Assembly (NCBI GenBank): GCA_963798775.1
Contig: CAWCUK010000003.1
Span: 496,001 to 560,000, forward strand
Source: CAWCUK01 sp963798775
GTDB taxonomy: Bacteria > Bacteroidota > Ignavibacteria > Ignavibacteriales > Ignavibacteriaceae
Direction of reading: 5' to 3'
Length of the DNA: 64,000 nucleotides
Shown here one piece after another: positions 9,775 through 19,852 of this stretch. Position numbers and translations under genes: made by a program. The notes beneath the pieces are model-generated. The model was not told where the DNA came from. It was given only the letters and a program-made list of their open reading frames with translations, and ran no database searches. Position 1 is the first letter of the stretch; every line of letters starts with the position of its first letter.

Positions 9775-11052
9775 ATGGAATTATTTAACTCAGATTATTT
9801 TACATATAAAGAAAATGATTTATTCTGTGAAGACGTACCTGTAAAAAAAATTATAGAAGAGCTCGGTACACCGACTTATATTTACAGCCAAAAATTTTTT
9901 ATTGACCGGTATACAGAATTTACCGAAGCTTTTAAAGATGTTTCTCATACAATATTTTATGCCGTAAAATCTAATTTTAATTTAAATGTTATCCGGACTT
10001 TTATTGAGCAGGGAAGCGGTGTTGATGTTAATTCCGAAGGCGAATTAATGCGCGCTTTAAAAGCCGGTGCGGATCCGAAAAAAATAATTTTAACAGGCGT
10101 AGGAAAAACAGCTAATGAAATAAAGCTTGGTTTAGAGCACGGGCTTTTGATGATTAAAGCAGAATCGGAAGAAGAGGTTTATTTAATAAATGAAATTGCC
10201 GCTTCCTTAAATAAAACCGCTCATGTTGCCATTCGAGTAAATCCGGATGTTGATCCGCAGACTCATCCATATATTTCGACTGGACTTTCAGAAAATAAAT
10301 TCGGAATTGATTCCGAAGCCGCTATGAAATTATTTTTAAGTGAAAAAGAATTAAAAAATATTAAATTTACCGGCATCGACATGCATATCGGTTCGCAGAT
10401 AACATCTGTTAATCCATTTGTTGCCGCTGTTGATAAGCTTTCTGAAGTTTATTTTAATTTAAAAGCCGAAGGAATTAAACTAGAACATTTCGATATCGGC
10501 GGTGGAATCGGTATTGTCTATCATAATGAAAAACCATTTTCATTTAAAGACTTAGCTGAAGCAATAGTTCCGAAATTAAAAAAATTAGAATGCGATATTT
10601 TCTTTGAGCCCGGAAGATCTTTAACTGCCAACGGAGGAATTCTTGTCGGCGAAGTTCTTTATACAAAAATTAATCACGATAAAAATTTTATTATTGTTGA
10701 TACCGCTATGAATGATCTGCTGAGGCCAAGCATTTACGGCGCTTATCATCACGTGCAACCGTTAAAATTAGACAAAAATAAAGAAGATATTATCGTCGAT
10801 GTTGTAGGACCGGTTTGTGAAAGCGGCGATTTTATTGCTAAAAACAGAAGTATAACTGAAAGTAAAAGAGGAGATTTTCTTGCTGTTATGTCTGCGGGAG
10901 CGTATGGAATGGCAATGGCTTCAAATTATAATGTTAGAAGACGTCCTGCTGAGGTAATGGTAAATGGCAGTGAATTTAAAATAATCAGAAGCCGAGAAAA
11001 TTTTGATTACCTCTTATTTGATGAAAAAATAATTCCGGAACTACACAAATAA
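9775..11052 (+). CDS. lysA: Diaminopimelate decarboxylase
   Basis: PLP enzyme for the last step of lysine synthesis, meso-diaminopimelate to lysine plus CO2, 425 residues. The PLP lysine is in IFYAVKSNFN near residue 64, followed by DMHIGSQI, the phosphate-binding GGGIGI, EPGRSL, and the second-subunit CESGDF motif near 350. The start has an AGGA four to five bases upstream. Eighteen bases after its stop comes the LD-carboxypeptidase gene. Since DAP and lysine feed peptidoglycan, the pair may reflect cell-wall metabolism, but that is inference from order only. Confidence 0.96.
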   Translation: MELFNSDYFTYKENDLFCEDVPVKKIIEELGTPTYIYSQKFFIDRYTEFTEAFKDVSHTIFYAVKSNFNLNVIRTFIEQGSGVDVNSEGELMRALKAGADPKKIILTGVGKTANEIKLGLEHGLLMIKAESEEEVYLINEIAASLNKTAHVAIRVNPDVDPQTHPYISTGLSENKFGIDSEAAMKLFLSEKELKNIKFTGIDMHIGSQITSVNPFVAAVDKLSEVYFNLKAEGIKLEHFDIGGGIGIVYHNEKPFSFKDLAEAIVPKLKKLECDIFFEPGRSLTANGGILVGEVLYTKINHDKNFIIVDTAMNDLLRPSIYGAYHHVQPLKLDKNKEDIIVDVVGPVCESGDFIAKNRSITESKRGDFLAVMSAGAYGMAMASNYNVRRRPAEVMVNGSEFKIIRSRENFDYLLFDEKIIPELHK

Positions 11053-11070
11053 TTATAGAATATAGAATTA

Positions 11071-12123
11071 ATGAAAAGAAGAAAATTTATCACATCGGTT
11101 TCCGCTGCGGCCGCAATATCCGCTTGCTCGCCCGTAGTTTCTTTTTCAAAAAATCTTTCTGAACTTGATAAAAAATTAATAAAACCGAAACGTCTTAAAA
11201 AAGGAGATACATTAGGTTTGATTGCACCGGGAAGTTTTATCACAGAAAAAGAACTTCATGAGTCGGTTGAGAATTTAGAAAAATTAGGATTTAAAACTGT
11301 TTATACTAAAAACATTTTAGCGCGCGACGGTTATTTGGCCGGCACAGATGAGCAGCGAGCATCCGATGTTAATGAAATGTTCCAAAGAAACGATGTTGCG
11401 GGAATAGTTTGCGCTAGAGGCGGATACGGCTGCGCGAGAATTCTTCCTATGCTTGAATATGAATTAATTAAAAATAATCCGAAGGTTTTAATCGGCTACA
11501 GCGATATAACCGCGCTTCTTTTCGGAATTTACGCAAAAACCGGTTTGGTTTGTTTTCACGGCCCGGTCGGTATTTCAACCTTTAATGATTTCAGCGTAGA
11601 ATATTTTGAAAATGTACTAATGAACCCGAAAGAAAATTTAACAATGTATAATGCTCTTCAAGAAAAAGATGAGAGCGAATATATAGTTACTCCTATTAAA
11701 AGCGGAAAAGCTTCGGGAGAATTAGCGGGCGGAAATCTTTCTATTGTGGTTTCCTTAATCGGAACTCCTTTCGATATAAATATGGAAAGAAAAATTGTCT
11801 TTCTGGAAGAAGTCGGTGAGGAACCGTACCGTATAGATAGAATGCTAACACAAATGATTGAAGCCGGTAAATTTGAAAAGGCAGCGGGAATTGCTTTGGG
11901 TGTTTTTTCTAACTGCGAATCAAAACCCAATCATTCCGGGGTAGATAATTCTTTTTCATTGCGCGAAGTTTTATTCGACCGGCTTTTTGATCTTGGAATT
12001 CCTGTTTTGTACGGAATGTCTTTTGGCCATATTACAAATAAGTTTACATTACCATTTGGAATTAAAGCCGAGCTGAATTCCGCAAATCAAACTCTTACTC
12101 TGCTTCAAAAAGCAGTCGTTTAA
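11071..12123 (+). CDS. LD-carboxypeptidase (peptidase family S66), Tat-exported lipoprotein-like
   Basis: Removes the terminal D-Ala from the L,D bond of muropeptide tetrapeptides, in peptidoglycan recycling or remodelling. The 350-residue protein begins with a twin-arginine leader (KRRKFITS) and then ISAC at 16-19, which fits a lipobox, so the enzyme is probably folded in the cytosol, exported by Tat and lipid-anchored rather than cytosolic like E. coli LdcA. The nucleophile region GYSDITALL, GGNLSIVVSLIGTPFD, the Glu region FLEEVGEEPYRIDRML and the late FGHI His match the S66 Ser-Glu-His triad. Similarity to microcin-immunity MccF is within the same family, but the operon setting favours a cell-wall role. 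Confidence 0.9.
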   Translation: MKRRKFITSVSAAAAISACSPVVSFSKNLSELDKKLIKPKRLKKGDTLGLIAPGSFITEKELHESVENLEKLGFKTVYTKNILARDGYLAGTDEQRASDVNEMFQRNDVAGIVCARGGYGCARILPMLEYELIKNNPKVLIGYSDITALLFGIYAKTGLVCFHGPVGISTFNDFSVEYFENVLMNPKENLTMYNALQEKDESEYIVTPIKSGKASGELAGGNLSIVVSLIGTPFDINMERKIVFLEEVGEEPYRIDRMLTQMIEAGKFEKAAGIALGVFSNCESKPNHSGVDNSFSLREVLFDRLFDLGIPVLYGMSFGHITNKFTLPFGIKAELNSANQTLTLLQKAVV

Positions 12124-12140
12124 TTTTATTTGAGGTTTTT

Positions 12141-12686
12141 ATGAAAAAGCTTTCTGCCGTATTAATAATATTTACTATGACTTTAATTTTTAACGGATGT
12201 ATAATATTTCACTCAATTTCTTATACAATAAATTTAGAAACTCCTACTTCCGGAACCGCTACTATAGTAGCCCATGATATTCGCTCAAATGCCGCAGGCG
12301 ATGAAGAATTTGAACAAGATAAAAAAAATCTCTTTAGTTATATGCTTAAAAGCGATCAGTTTTTAGAAGACAGAAAAAAAGAAGGAAAAGATATTATCGA
12401 TAGGCAGCTAACAATATCCGGCGATACTTTAAATGGAAAAGCCACCTTCAAATTTTCAAACATTAATAAAGTAGAAGCTATTCAATTTGAGGACGGATTT
12501 TACTATTTAACTTTAGCTTTAGAGGATAGCGTAATTTCAACTAACGGACAAATAATTCGTTCAAAAGATATGAAAAGAATTTTGTGGGATAAAACTGCAA
12601 AAATATTAAAATTTGAAATGTTAAGTTTTAGTTATGATAAAAAACAATATCGTCCTTTAGCTCCATATTACAAGCAGCAAAAATAA
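12141..12686 (+). CDS. Small hypothetical lipoprotein
   Basis: A 181-residue protein I do not recognise. It has a lipoprotein signal (MKKLSAVLIIFTMTLIFNGC, lipobox FNGC) and then a polar domain with alternating short strands and a Lys/Glu-rich helix around residues 55-85. Its stop overlaps the priA start by one base (TAATG), so translation may be coupled to priA. The context (LD-carboxypeptidase before, priA after) does not define a function. It is likely anchored to the inner or outer membrane on the periplasmic side. Confidence 0.75.
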   Translation: MKKLSAVLIIFTMTLIFNGCIIFHSISYTINLETPTSGTATIVAHDIRSNAAGDEEFEQDKKNLFSYMLKSDQFLEDRKKEGKDIIDRQLTISGDTLNGKATFKFSNINKVEAIQFEDGFYYLTLALEDSVISTNGQIIRSKDMKRILWDKTAKILKFEMLSFSYDKKQYRPLAPYYKQQK

Positions 12687-15150
12687 TGTTCGCAGAAATA
12701 GTTTTTCCTTTACCTTTCCGAAATACTTTCACCTATTCAATTCCCGCGGAACTCCGTCCTTTTGCCTTTGTCGGAGTGCGTGCGGTTGCGCCATTCGGAA
12801 AACGGATACTTACAGGTTTTATAGTTAATATATCAAAAGAAACTTGATTAAAGAAAAAATAAAACCTCTCTCGGATATTCTGGATGACGAACCTATTTTT
12901 TCTAAACAACTTTTAACTTTTTACAAATGGATCTCCGATTATTATCTCTGTTCATTAGGAGAAGCGTTAAAACTTGCAGTTCCGTACGGTTCAGATGTAG
13001 AATCAAAAAAAAAATTATTTGCGATCCTGATGTTTGCGCAAAAAAATATGAGGAGGAAAAAAATAAAGAAACTCTTAAAGCGAAAATTCTAAAAATACTT
13101 TCTGACAGAGAAGAGATAAATTTTTCTTACCTGCAAAAAATGTTGAAGAAAAAAAATATTTATTCTTCTATAAAATCGCTTGAAAATATTGGTGCAATTA
13201 CCGTTTTAGATGAAATTGAAAGCGCCAAAGTAAAAGTAAAAAAAGTAAAATACGTAAAGCTGGCAAAAACTATTGCGGAAGTTTATGCTTATTTCCCCGA
13301 ACTTGAAGCACGCTCACCGAAACAAGTAAAAATTATTCTTGAACTGATAAATAAAAAAGACAAAGCAATTAAACTTTCCGATCTTCTTAAAAAGGCGGAA
13401 GCGTCTCAATCTTCCGTGGATTCACTTGTTGAAAAAGGAATGATTGAAGTTTTTGAAAAAGAAGTTGAACGTAGATATAATGAAGAATATGAAGAAAAAC
13501 ATAATGAAGTAGTTTTAACTGATCAGCAAAAAAAAGTTTATGAAGAAATTACAGGAGATTTAAAGGAACAGAAATTTCAATCTTATCTTCTCTACGGAAT
13601 TACCGGCAGCGGCAAAACTCAAGTTTATATAGAATTAATTAAAGATGCTTTGAAGGCAGGAAAAACAGCGCTTATACTTGTTCCGGAAATTTCGCTAACT
13701 CCTCAAATAACCACACGAATGTATAATAATTTCGGAGATCAAGTTACCGTTGTTCACAGCAGAATGTCGCTTGGCGAAAGGTATGATTCGTGGCGCAGAA
13801 TTATTAAAGGGAAATCTAAAGTTGTTGTAGGAGCTCGTTCGGCTCTGTTTGCGCCGCTTAAAAATATCGGAATTATTGTTGTGGATGAAGAACACGATCC
13901 AAGTTATAAGCAATTCGATTCCATGCCGAAATATCAAGCAAGAGACTGCGCTGTTATTTTAGGAAGTATTGTAAAATGCCCGGTAATTATGGGTTCTGCA
14001 ACACCTTCTATAGAAAGTATGCATAACGCGCTTGCACGGAAAATATAAACTGCTGGAGCTTCCAAACAGAATTGATAACGCGAAACTTCCCAAAATAAAT
14101 CTTGTAAATATTATAGTAGAACGGAAAAAGAAAAAAATGGAAAACATTTTTTCTAAAGTTCTGCTCGATAAAATTGAAGATAGAATTAAGAAAAAAGAAG
14201 GAGTTATTCTTCTTCAAAATAGAAGAGGCTTTTCTACACAAATTTATTGCGATGACTGCGGAGAAATTGAAACTTGCGACAATTGTTCTGTGCCGATGGT
14301 TTATCATATAAATCAAAATATTTTAAACTGCCATTACTGTGGATTAGTTAAGCCCGTACCTCATGCATGCACTCATTGCGGCTCTATTTCAATAAAATAT
14401 TTCGGAACCGGAACAGAAAGAGTTGAAGATGAATTGGATTTCTATTTTCCCGGCGCTAATGTTAAAAGAATTGATTCGGATTCGATTTCAAAAAAATCTT
14501 CATTAAGTAAAACTCTTTTGGAATTCGGCAGGGGAAATATTGATATTTTAGTAGGAACCCAAATGGTTTCTAAAGGGTTAGATTTTTCCCGAGTAACTTT
14601 AGTCGGAGTAATTTCGGCGGAAACAAGTTTATGGATCCCGGATTTTCGTGCCGATGAAAGAACTTTTCAACTTCTTACACAAGTTGCCGGAAGAGCCGGA
14701 AGAAGTAAAATAGAAGGCGAAGTTTTAATACAAACCCAAAATGAACATAATTTCACTCTGCAGAAAGTGGTGAAAAATGATTATGAAGGATTTTATCAAA
14801 AAGAAATTTTTGAACGGGAAAAGACCGGTTATCCTCCATTCACGCGCTTATGTTTAATTGAAACTAAAGATTTAAATGATGAAAAAGCATACGGCGCGAT
14901 AAATGACTTTTACAAAGAATTAAAAATTTATAAAAAATGGTTAAATATTACTCCTCCTTCAACAGCGCCTATAGCAAGGTTAAAAGGAAATTATAGATAT
15001 CATATTTTAATAAAAAGTTTAAAAGAAGTTGATCCCGGAGGAGGAATTTTAAGAAAGGCGGTTTTAAATTCATTTGTGGAATTTAACAGAAAATCACGTT
15101 ACCGGGATGTAAAATTAATTTATGATGTAGACCCGCAAAGCGTTTTATAA
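12686..15150 (+). CDS. priA: Primosomal replication helicase PriA, reading frame broken at three places
   Basis: Restarts stalled replication forks: 3'-to-5' helicase that loads the primosome. ATG 12686 opens MFAEIVFPLPFRNTFTYSIP, the usual N-terminal 3'-DNA-binding domain. The frame changes near 12843, in an A10 run at 13005-13016, and near 14038. Net length 2465 bp is one short of 822 codons, which fits two one-base losses and one gain. Walker A (GITGSGKTQ), the DEEH box (VVDEEHDPSYKQ), GSATPSIES, the cysteine-rich zinc domain (CDDCG, CDNC, CHYCG, CTHCG) and helicase motifs V-VI (QVAGRAGRS) are all present. Since priA is normally under strong selection and no residue block is missing, I read the shifts as probable sequencing errors. 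Confidence 0.88.
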
Positions 15151-15156
15151 ATAGAA

Positions 15157-15190
15157 AATCCTGTGCCTTAAAAAAAAAGACACAGGATAA
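15157..15190 (-). terminator. Intrinsic terminator of the Yip1-like gene
   Basis: Inverted repeat atcctgtg (15158-15165) and cacaggat (15181-15188). Read on the minus strand, the stem is followed by TTTTC, so it serves the minus-strand gene ending at 15201. It may also help to separate that gene from priA, which converges on it. Confidence 0.6.
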
Positions 15191-15200
15191 AAGCATGAAA

Positions 15201-16037
15201 TTAACCGGCAAGAAAACTTAAGAAAGGAACTGCTTTTGCTACAAAAAACATCAGCAATGCCCATATAATCCAAAGCCCGAAAACCATAACATAAAATTTA
15301 CCGATAGACTGAGATTTAAACATTTTAGCCAGACCGATACTTAAGACCACATATTCCCAAATTGTAAAAATATTTAACTTCGCCAAAGCAAATCCCGTCC
15401 AGGTTGTTTTATCCAAATTAAATAAAGATGCTAAACTCACATCATTTAACATTCTTCCAAAGGCGAACGCGAGGATAGTTGCGATTACAACTTGAATTAT
15501 CACTATATAGGAAACCATACCATTAGGAACTAAAGCGGAAGCAAAATTCCCGTCGCCGTGCAGCGCGAATTTGGAAAATAAGAAATAAATAGCGGAAACA
15601 ATAAAAAAGAAAATGAACCCGCCGATTAAAATTGAACCGGCTTGAATTGCCATTCTACCGGGAGTTCTTCCGTTGGAAAACTGATCCTGAATTCTGTTCA
15701 TACTTTCTTCGGCTTGCGATTCTGAAATTTGACCTTTATCCACCATCTGCTGCAGAAAGGTTCGGCTTTTTTCTATTTGCTGCTGCTTCATATTAAAATA
15801 TATATTTTCATTGCTCATCATAACAAATTGCGAAACTACAACTAAAACCAATAACAGTAAAACTGGTAAAAGCCAATCTATTGTTCGGGGAGGGAAGTGA
15901 GACATTTTTTCAAATGTCGCTTTCGGACTTGTAAATATTCCTGTAAGCTTTTCTGAATGGTCTAACTCAGGTTCACTCGGTATTTCAGGTTCAGTGGCTG
16001 AGGAATAGTTTTGGTCAATTGTATCAAAGGTATCCAT
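15201..16037 (-). CDS. Yip1-family integral membrane protein
   Basis: A 278-residue membrane protein. The first ~45 residues are acidic and cytosolic, then a Yip1-like opening (GIFTSPKATFEKMSHFPPRTIDWLLPVLLLLVLVVVSQ), a soluble Gln-rich loop at about 85-130 (MKQQQIEKSRTFLQQM) and four more hydrophobic segments to the C-terminus. This loop-plus-five-helix layout is typical of the bacterial YIP1-domain proteins common in Bacteroidota, whose function is not known. It is transcribed alone, between priA (convergent) and the tryptophanase gene (divergent). Confidence 0.75.
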   Translation of the reverse strand: MDTFDTIDQNYSSATEPEIPSEPELDHSEKLTGIFTSPKATFEKMSHFPPRTIDWLLPVLLLLVLVVVSQFVMMSNENIYFNMKQQQIEKSRTFLQQMVDKGQISESQAEESMNRIQDQFSNGRTPGRMAIQAGSILIGGFIFFFIVSAIYFLFSKFALHGDGNFASALVPNGMVSYIVIIQVVIATILAFAFGRMLNDVSLASLFNLDKTTWTGFALAKLNIFTIWEYVVLSIGLAKMFKSQSIGKFYVMVFGLWIIWALLMFFVAKAVPFLSFLAG

Positions 16038-16213
16038 TTATTATTCCTTTCATGGTTATGGATTGTTTTTCCTATAAAAAATTATTTATAGTTTTTGCCA
16101 AACGCAACTAAAAAATTGCTATTCTTCTTAAATTGGTCTGGTTTTACGGTTGCCAATAATTAATGATTCAGGTAAGTTTATTTTAAAGATTTCTAAAGCA
16201 AACTAAGGAAATT

Positions 16214-17587
16214 ATGAAAACAATAATAGAACCATTTAAAATAAAATCAGTTGAACCTATAAAATTTACAACCAAGGAAGAAAGAGTCGAGCTTTTAAAA
16301 GAAGCAGGCAACAATCCTTTTCTGCTTAAAGCCGATAATGTTTTAATCGATCTTCTTACGGACAGCGGAACTTCCGCAATGAGCGCCAAACAATGGGCGG
16401 GAATTATGGAAGGAGACGAATCTTATGCGGGTTCAAAAAGTTTTTACCGATTTGAAGAAGCCGTAAAAAAAATTACGGGAATGAAATTTATCATTCCTAC
16501 TCATCAGGGAAGAGCGGCGGAAAAAATTCTTTTTTCTATTATTGGCGGAACAGGAAAATTTATTCCGAATAATACTCATTTTGATACTACGCGCGCAAAT
16601 GTAGAATTTACCGGCGCGGAAGCAGTTGATCTGTTAAATGAAACCGGAAAACATCCTGAATTAAGAGCGGATTTTAAAGGTAATATGGATGTTGAAAAAT
16701 TAGAAAATTTTATAAAAGAAAAAGGCAGTGAAAATATTCCGCTCTGCATGATTACAGTTACAAATAATTCCGGCGGCGGCCAGCCGGTTTCTATGCGGAA
16801 TATCAGAGATGTTAAAAATGTCTGTTCAAAATATAAAATTCCTCTTTTTCTTGATGCATGCCGTTTTGCCGAAAATGCTTATTTTATTAAAAGAAGAGAA
16901 AAAGGGTATGAAAATAAAACTGTACTGGAAATTGCCCAGGAAATGTTCTCTTATGCAGACGGCGCGACTATGAGCGCAAAAAAAGATGCGCTTGTAAATA
17001 TCGGCGGTTTTCTCGCAGTTAATGATGATGAATTGGCAATGAAATGCCGTAATCTTTTAATTGTTACAGAAGGATTTCCTACCTACGGCGGATTGGCCGG
17101 AAGAGATCTTGAGGCTGTTGCCCAAGGTTTAGAAGAAGTTCTTGATGAACATTATCTTCAATATAGAATTAGAAGTGTTGAATATCTCGGCGAAAAATTG
17201 GTTGCTGCCGGCGTTCCGATTATTGAACCGCCCGGAGGGCACGCTATTTATATCGACGCGAAAAGATTTCTTCCGAATATTCCTCCGGATCAGTTTCCGG
17301 GTCAATCAATAGTCTGCGCGTTATATATTGAAGGCGGAATAAGAGGAGTTGAAATTGGAAGTGTAATGTTCGGCAAATATGATAAAAACGGAAAATTAAT
17401 TCCTCCTCCTATGGAATTAGTAAGACTGGCGATTCCAAGGCGAGTTTACACTCAAAGCCATATAGATTATGTATTGGAAGTAATTTTGGAAGTTTATAAG
17501 AATCGTGAAAAATTAAAAGGTTATAAAATTACTTATCAAGCTCCTATGCTTAGACATTTTACAGCTCAATTTGAAGAATTAAATTAA
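16214..17587 (+). CDS. tnaA: Tryptophanase (tyrosine phenol-lyase-like scaffold)
   Basis: PLP beta-lyase that splits tryptophan to indole, pyruvate and ammonia. The 457 residues align well with both tryptophanase and tyrosine phenol-lyase. PLP-lysine segment TMSAKKDALVN puts the lysine at 257. Two specificity positions favour tryptophanase: Asp124 in HFDTTRA (Thr124 in tyrosine phenol-lyase, Asp in tryptophanase) and an aliphatic residue in GVEIGS at 378-383 where tyrosine phenol-lyase has Arg381. The length, gap pattern and DSGTSAMSAKQWAG segment are closer to tyrosine phenol-lyase. There is no TnaC-like leader peptide and no permease gene beside it. It heads a plus-strand run with the DUF4905-like and AmmeMemoRadiSam genes. 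Confidence 0.85.
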   Translation: MKTIIEPFKIKSVEPIKFTTKEERVELLKEAGNNPFLLKADNVLIDLLTDSGTSAMSAKQWAGIMEGDESYAGSKSFYRFEEAVKKITGMKFIIPTHQGRAAEKILFSIIGGTGKFIPNNTHFDTTRANVEFTGAEAVDLLNETGKHPELRADFKGNMDVEKLENFIKEKGSENIPLCMITVTNNSGGGQPVSMRNIRDVKNVCSKYKIPLFLDACRFAENAYFIKRREKGYENKTVLEIAQEMFSYADGATMSAKKDALVNIGGFLAVNDDELAMKCRNLLIVTEGFPTYGGLAGRDLEAVAQGLEEVLDEHYLQYRIRSVEYLGEKLVAAGVPIIEPPGGHAIYIDAKRFLPNIPPDQFPGQSIVCALYIEGGIRGVEIGSVMFGKYDKNGKLIPPPMELVRLAIPRRVYTQSHIDYVLEVILEVYKNREKLKGYKITYQAPMLRHFTAQFEELN

Positions 17588-17627
17588 AAAGAAAAATATT
17601 GAAAGAATAAAATTGAAAGAATAAAAT

Positions 17628-18452
17628 ATGAATATTTTTAAAGAATACCATTATACAAATGATAGGCAATTATGGCGTCTTCTTCCTACTGATACCGGAA
17701 AAATTGTAATTGAAGACAGAAATACCGAAACTAAAGAAGTCTTTTTCAATTGTTTAGATATTCAATCCGGAGTTACTATTTTCCAAAATGTACAACTTGA
17801 AGAAAAATTCTGGATAGGAATTGAAGAAATTAAAGATGATATAATTTTTTTCCATAAGTTTGCCAAACCCGATATGCCCGGTCATAAAGGAATAATAGCG
17901 TTTGATATTAATTTAAAAGAAATTATATGGCAGAACGAGGAATATAATTTCCTCTTTATTAAAGAAGGGAAAATTTATTGCTATGTTCAAAGGTTTGAAG
18001 GTCGGGATTTTTATACTGTTGATATGCAGAGCGGAATTCAGCTTGAGGAATTAGAAGAATCCGCTGAACAAATAAATTTATTAAGAGAAGAAACTTTTAT
18101 TGAAGATAGCTATCAAGGTTATTATTTTCCGGAAATTTATCCTTCCGGATTTGAGGAAGGAGTAAATAGTATACTCGCAGATTTTAAAGAAAATCATGTT
18201 ATAGGCGGAAGAATTGAATTTGTAAAATATGGTGAAAATTTATTATTATTTAATTATCATGAAGTAAATGCCGATAATACTTTTACAAATAAATTTAATG
18301 CGGTAAATCTATTTTCGGGAGAAACTATTTTCGAAGAAATTCTAAATAAAAGCAGTAATGCATTTGTACCTGACTCCTTTTTTGTAAAAGATGATTTAAT
18401 ATTCTTATTGATAGAAAAAAAGCAGTTAACTGTTTGCAGTATAAAAGAATAA
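17628..18452 (+). CDS. DUF4905-like protein of unknown function
   Basis: A 274-residue protein without signal peptide or membrane segment, so probably cytosolic. It is built of repeated short strands with motifs such as RQLWRLLPTDTGKIVIEDR, FWIGIEEIKDDIIFFHKF and HKGIIAFDINLKEIIWQNE, which look like blades of a beta-propeller (each blade ends in a tryptophan-containing strand). It resembles the Bacteroidota family I recall as DUF4905. Its place, 40 bp after tnaA and 13 bp before the AMMECR1 gene, suggests co-transcription, but the function is unknown. Confidence 0.65.
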   Translation: MNIFKEYHYTNDRQLWRLLPTDTGKIVIEDRNTETKEVFFNCLDIQSGVTIFQNVQLEEKFWIGIEEIKDDIIFFHKFAKPDMPGHKGIIAFDINLKEIIWQNEEYNFLFIKEGKIYCYVQRFEGRDFYTVDMQSGIQLEELEESAEQINLLREETFIEDSYQGYYFPEIYPSGFEEGVNSILADFKENHVIGGRIEFVKYGENLLLFNYHEVNADNTFTNKFNAVNLFSGETIFEEILNKSSNAFVPDSFFVKDDLIFLLIEKKQLTVCSIKE

Positions 18453-18465
18453 AAAAGAGGCCAAA

Positions 18466-19044
18466 ATGTTAATAACTGAGGAAAAGGGGATTTTGCTCGT
18501 TAGTGCCAGAGACGCAATTTATTCTATTTTTAGTGAGTCCCCTCCGCCGATTATTGAATATGAATTTTATCCTGCTTTGGCTCAAAAAAATAAAGGAGCA
18601 TTCGTTACTATTACTATAAAAAATCAGTTAAGAGGTTGCATCGGCTATATAGTTTCGGAAATGACATTATTTGAAACCGTTTGCGATGCAGCCAAACAAG
18701 CAGCTATGAATGATCCGCGTTTTCCCCCGCTTTCTATGGAAGAAATGCCATACGTAAATATAGAAGTTTCGGTTTTATCGGAAATGCGGCCGGTAAATAA
18801 TTATGAAGAGATTCTCATCGGAGAACATGGGCTTTTATTGGACGAACAAACTCATAGGGCGGTTTTATTACCTCAAGTAGCAATTGAACATAATTATTCG
18901 ATTGAGGATTTTCTTACCTCTTTATGCGAAAAAGCAGGGTTATATAGAGAAACCTGGAGAGAAAGAAAATTAAAATTGAAAAATTTTAACGCCGAAGTTT
19001 TTTCGGAAATGGAGTTCCGCAAAAAGACTTATGAACAACTTTAA
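18466..19044 (+). CDS. amrA: AmmeMemoRadiSam system protein A (AMMECR1 domain)
   Basis: 192 residues, one AMMECR1 domain. The family signature LRGCIG is at 55-60, followed by the conserved segment AAMNDPRFPPLSMEEMPYVNIEVSVLSEM. The system normally pairs this protein with a Memo-domain protein (next gene, overlapping by 14 bp) and a radical SAM protein. Its biochemical role is unresolved. No radical SAM partner lies next to it here. The 14-bp overlap implies translational coupling with the Memo gene. Confidence 0.9.
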   Translation: MLITEEKGILLVSARDAIYSIFSESPPPIIEYEFYPALAQKNKGAFVTITIKNQLRGCIGYIVSEMTLFETVCDAAKQAAMNDPRFPPLSMEEMPYVNIEVSVLSEMRPVNNYEEILIGEHGLLLDEQTHRAVLLPQVAIEHNYSIEDFLTSLCEKAGLYRETWRERKLKLKNFNAEVFSEMEFRKKTYEQL

Positions 19045-19852
19045 AAATACTGTTGCAGCCGGATTATTTTATCCTTCGGACCCGGTTAAACTTCAAAATG
19101 AATTAAATCTTTTATTTTCTGTTTCTCAAACAAAATCAGAATTTAACGGAATAACCGGAATAATTGCGCCGCACGCGGGATATATTTATTCCGGAAAAAC
19201 AGCGGCTTATGCTTTTAATTTATTAAAAGGCAAAAATTTTACGAATGTGATAATATTATCCCCCAGCCACAGGGAATATTTTGCCGGCAGCTGTATTTAT
19301 GAAGGGGATGGATTTATTACTCCGTTAGGCTCTATTCCGATTAACAAGGAAATGCGTGATAAAATAATTGATAATTCAAAAACTATTTTCAAAGGGAAAA
19401 AAGGACATAAAGAGGAACACGCCGTAGAAGTTCAATTGCCTTTTCTGCAAATGGTACTAAATGATTTTTATATTATCCCCATAGTTATGGGAGATCAGGG
19501 GAAAGTTTTTGTTGAGGAACTCGCTTCCGCCATTGCGGCGGCTGCCGATGAAAATACTCTAATTGTAGCCAGCTCCGATCTTTCACATTATTATACCAAA
19601 GAAGAAGCAGATCAGCTTGATTCAATTGTAGAAAAAAGAATTATGAATTTTCAGTACGAACAATTAATGGATGATTTCAACAGACGAAATTGTGAAGCGT
19701 GCGGCGGCGGTCCAATTATTACAATGATGAAAGCCGCCTCATTACTGAATAAAAATAAATCATTTGTTCTTCATAGAAGCGATTCCGGCGATACTACGGG
19801 TGATTACAGGGAAGTAGTCGGTTATCTTTCCGCGGTTATTTACGGAGAATAA
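19031..19852 (+). CDS. amrB: AmmeMemoRadiSam system protein B (Memo-like)
   Basis: 273 residues, Memo fold related to class III extradiol dioxygenases. Candidate metal-site segments of Memo proteins are all present: IAPHAGYIYSG (His48), SPSHREY, EEHAVEVQLPFLQ, ASSDLSHYY and the late CEACGGGPI. The start ATG lies inside the end of amrA. The stop TAA at 19850-19852 is followed directly by the TTG start of the next gene. Family members bind a redox metal in eukaryotes; the bacterial role is not established. Confidence 0.9.
   Translation: MNNFKNTVAAGLFYPSDPVKLQNELNLLFSVSQTKSEFNGITGIIAPHAGYIYSGKTAAYAFNLLKGKNFTNVIILSPSHREYFAGSCIYEGDGFITPLGSIPINKEMRDKIIDNSKTIFKGKKGHKEEHAVEVQLPFLQMVLNDFYIIPIVMGDQGKVFVEELASAIAAAADENTLIVASSDLSHYYTKEEADQLDSIVEKRIMNFQYEQLMDDFNRRNCEACGGGPIITMMKAASLLNKNKSFVLHRSDSGDTTGDYREVVGYLSAVIYGE

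Noticed and set aside
12995..13016. Programmed ribosomal frameshift in the A10 run of priA
   Set aside because: Two further shifts in the same gene, in different contexts, and shifts in five other genes make sequence error the simpler cause. No stimulating structure was seen.
14008..14316. Minus-strand ORF of about 100 codons within priA
   Set aside because: Shadow of the priA coding strand across the zinc domain; it has only low-complexity Phe/Asn-rich content.
16052..16111. TnaC-like leader peptide upstream of tnaA
   Set aside because: The 19-residue ORF here contains neither the key Trp nor the Pro at its end, and there is no rut-like or pausing region that I can recognise.
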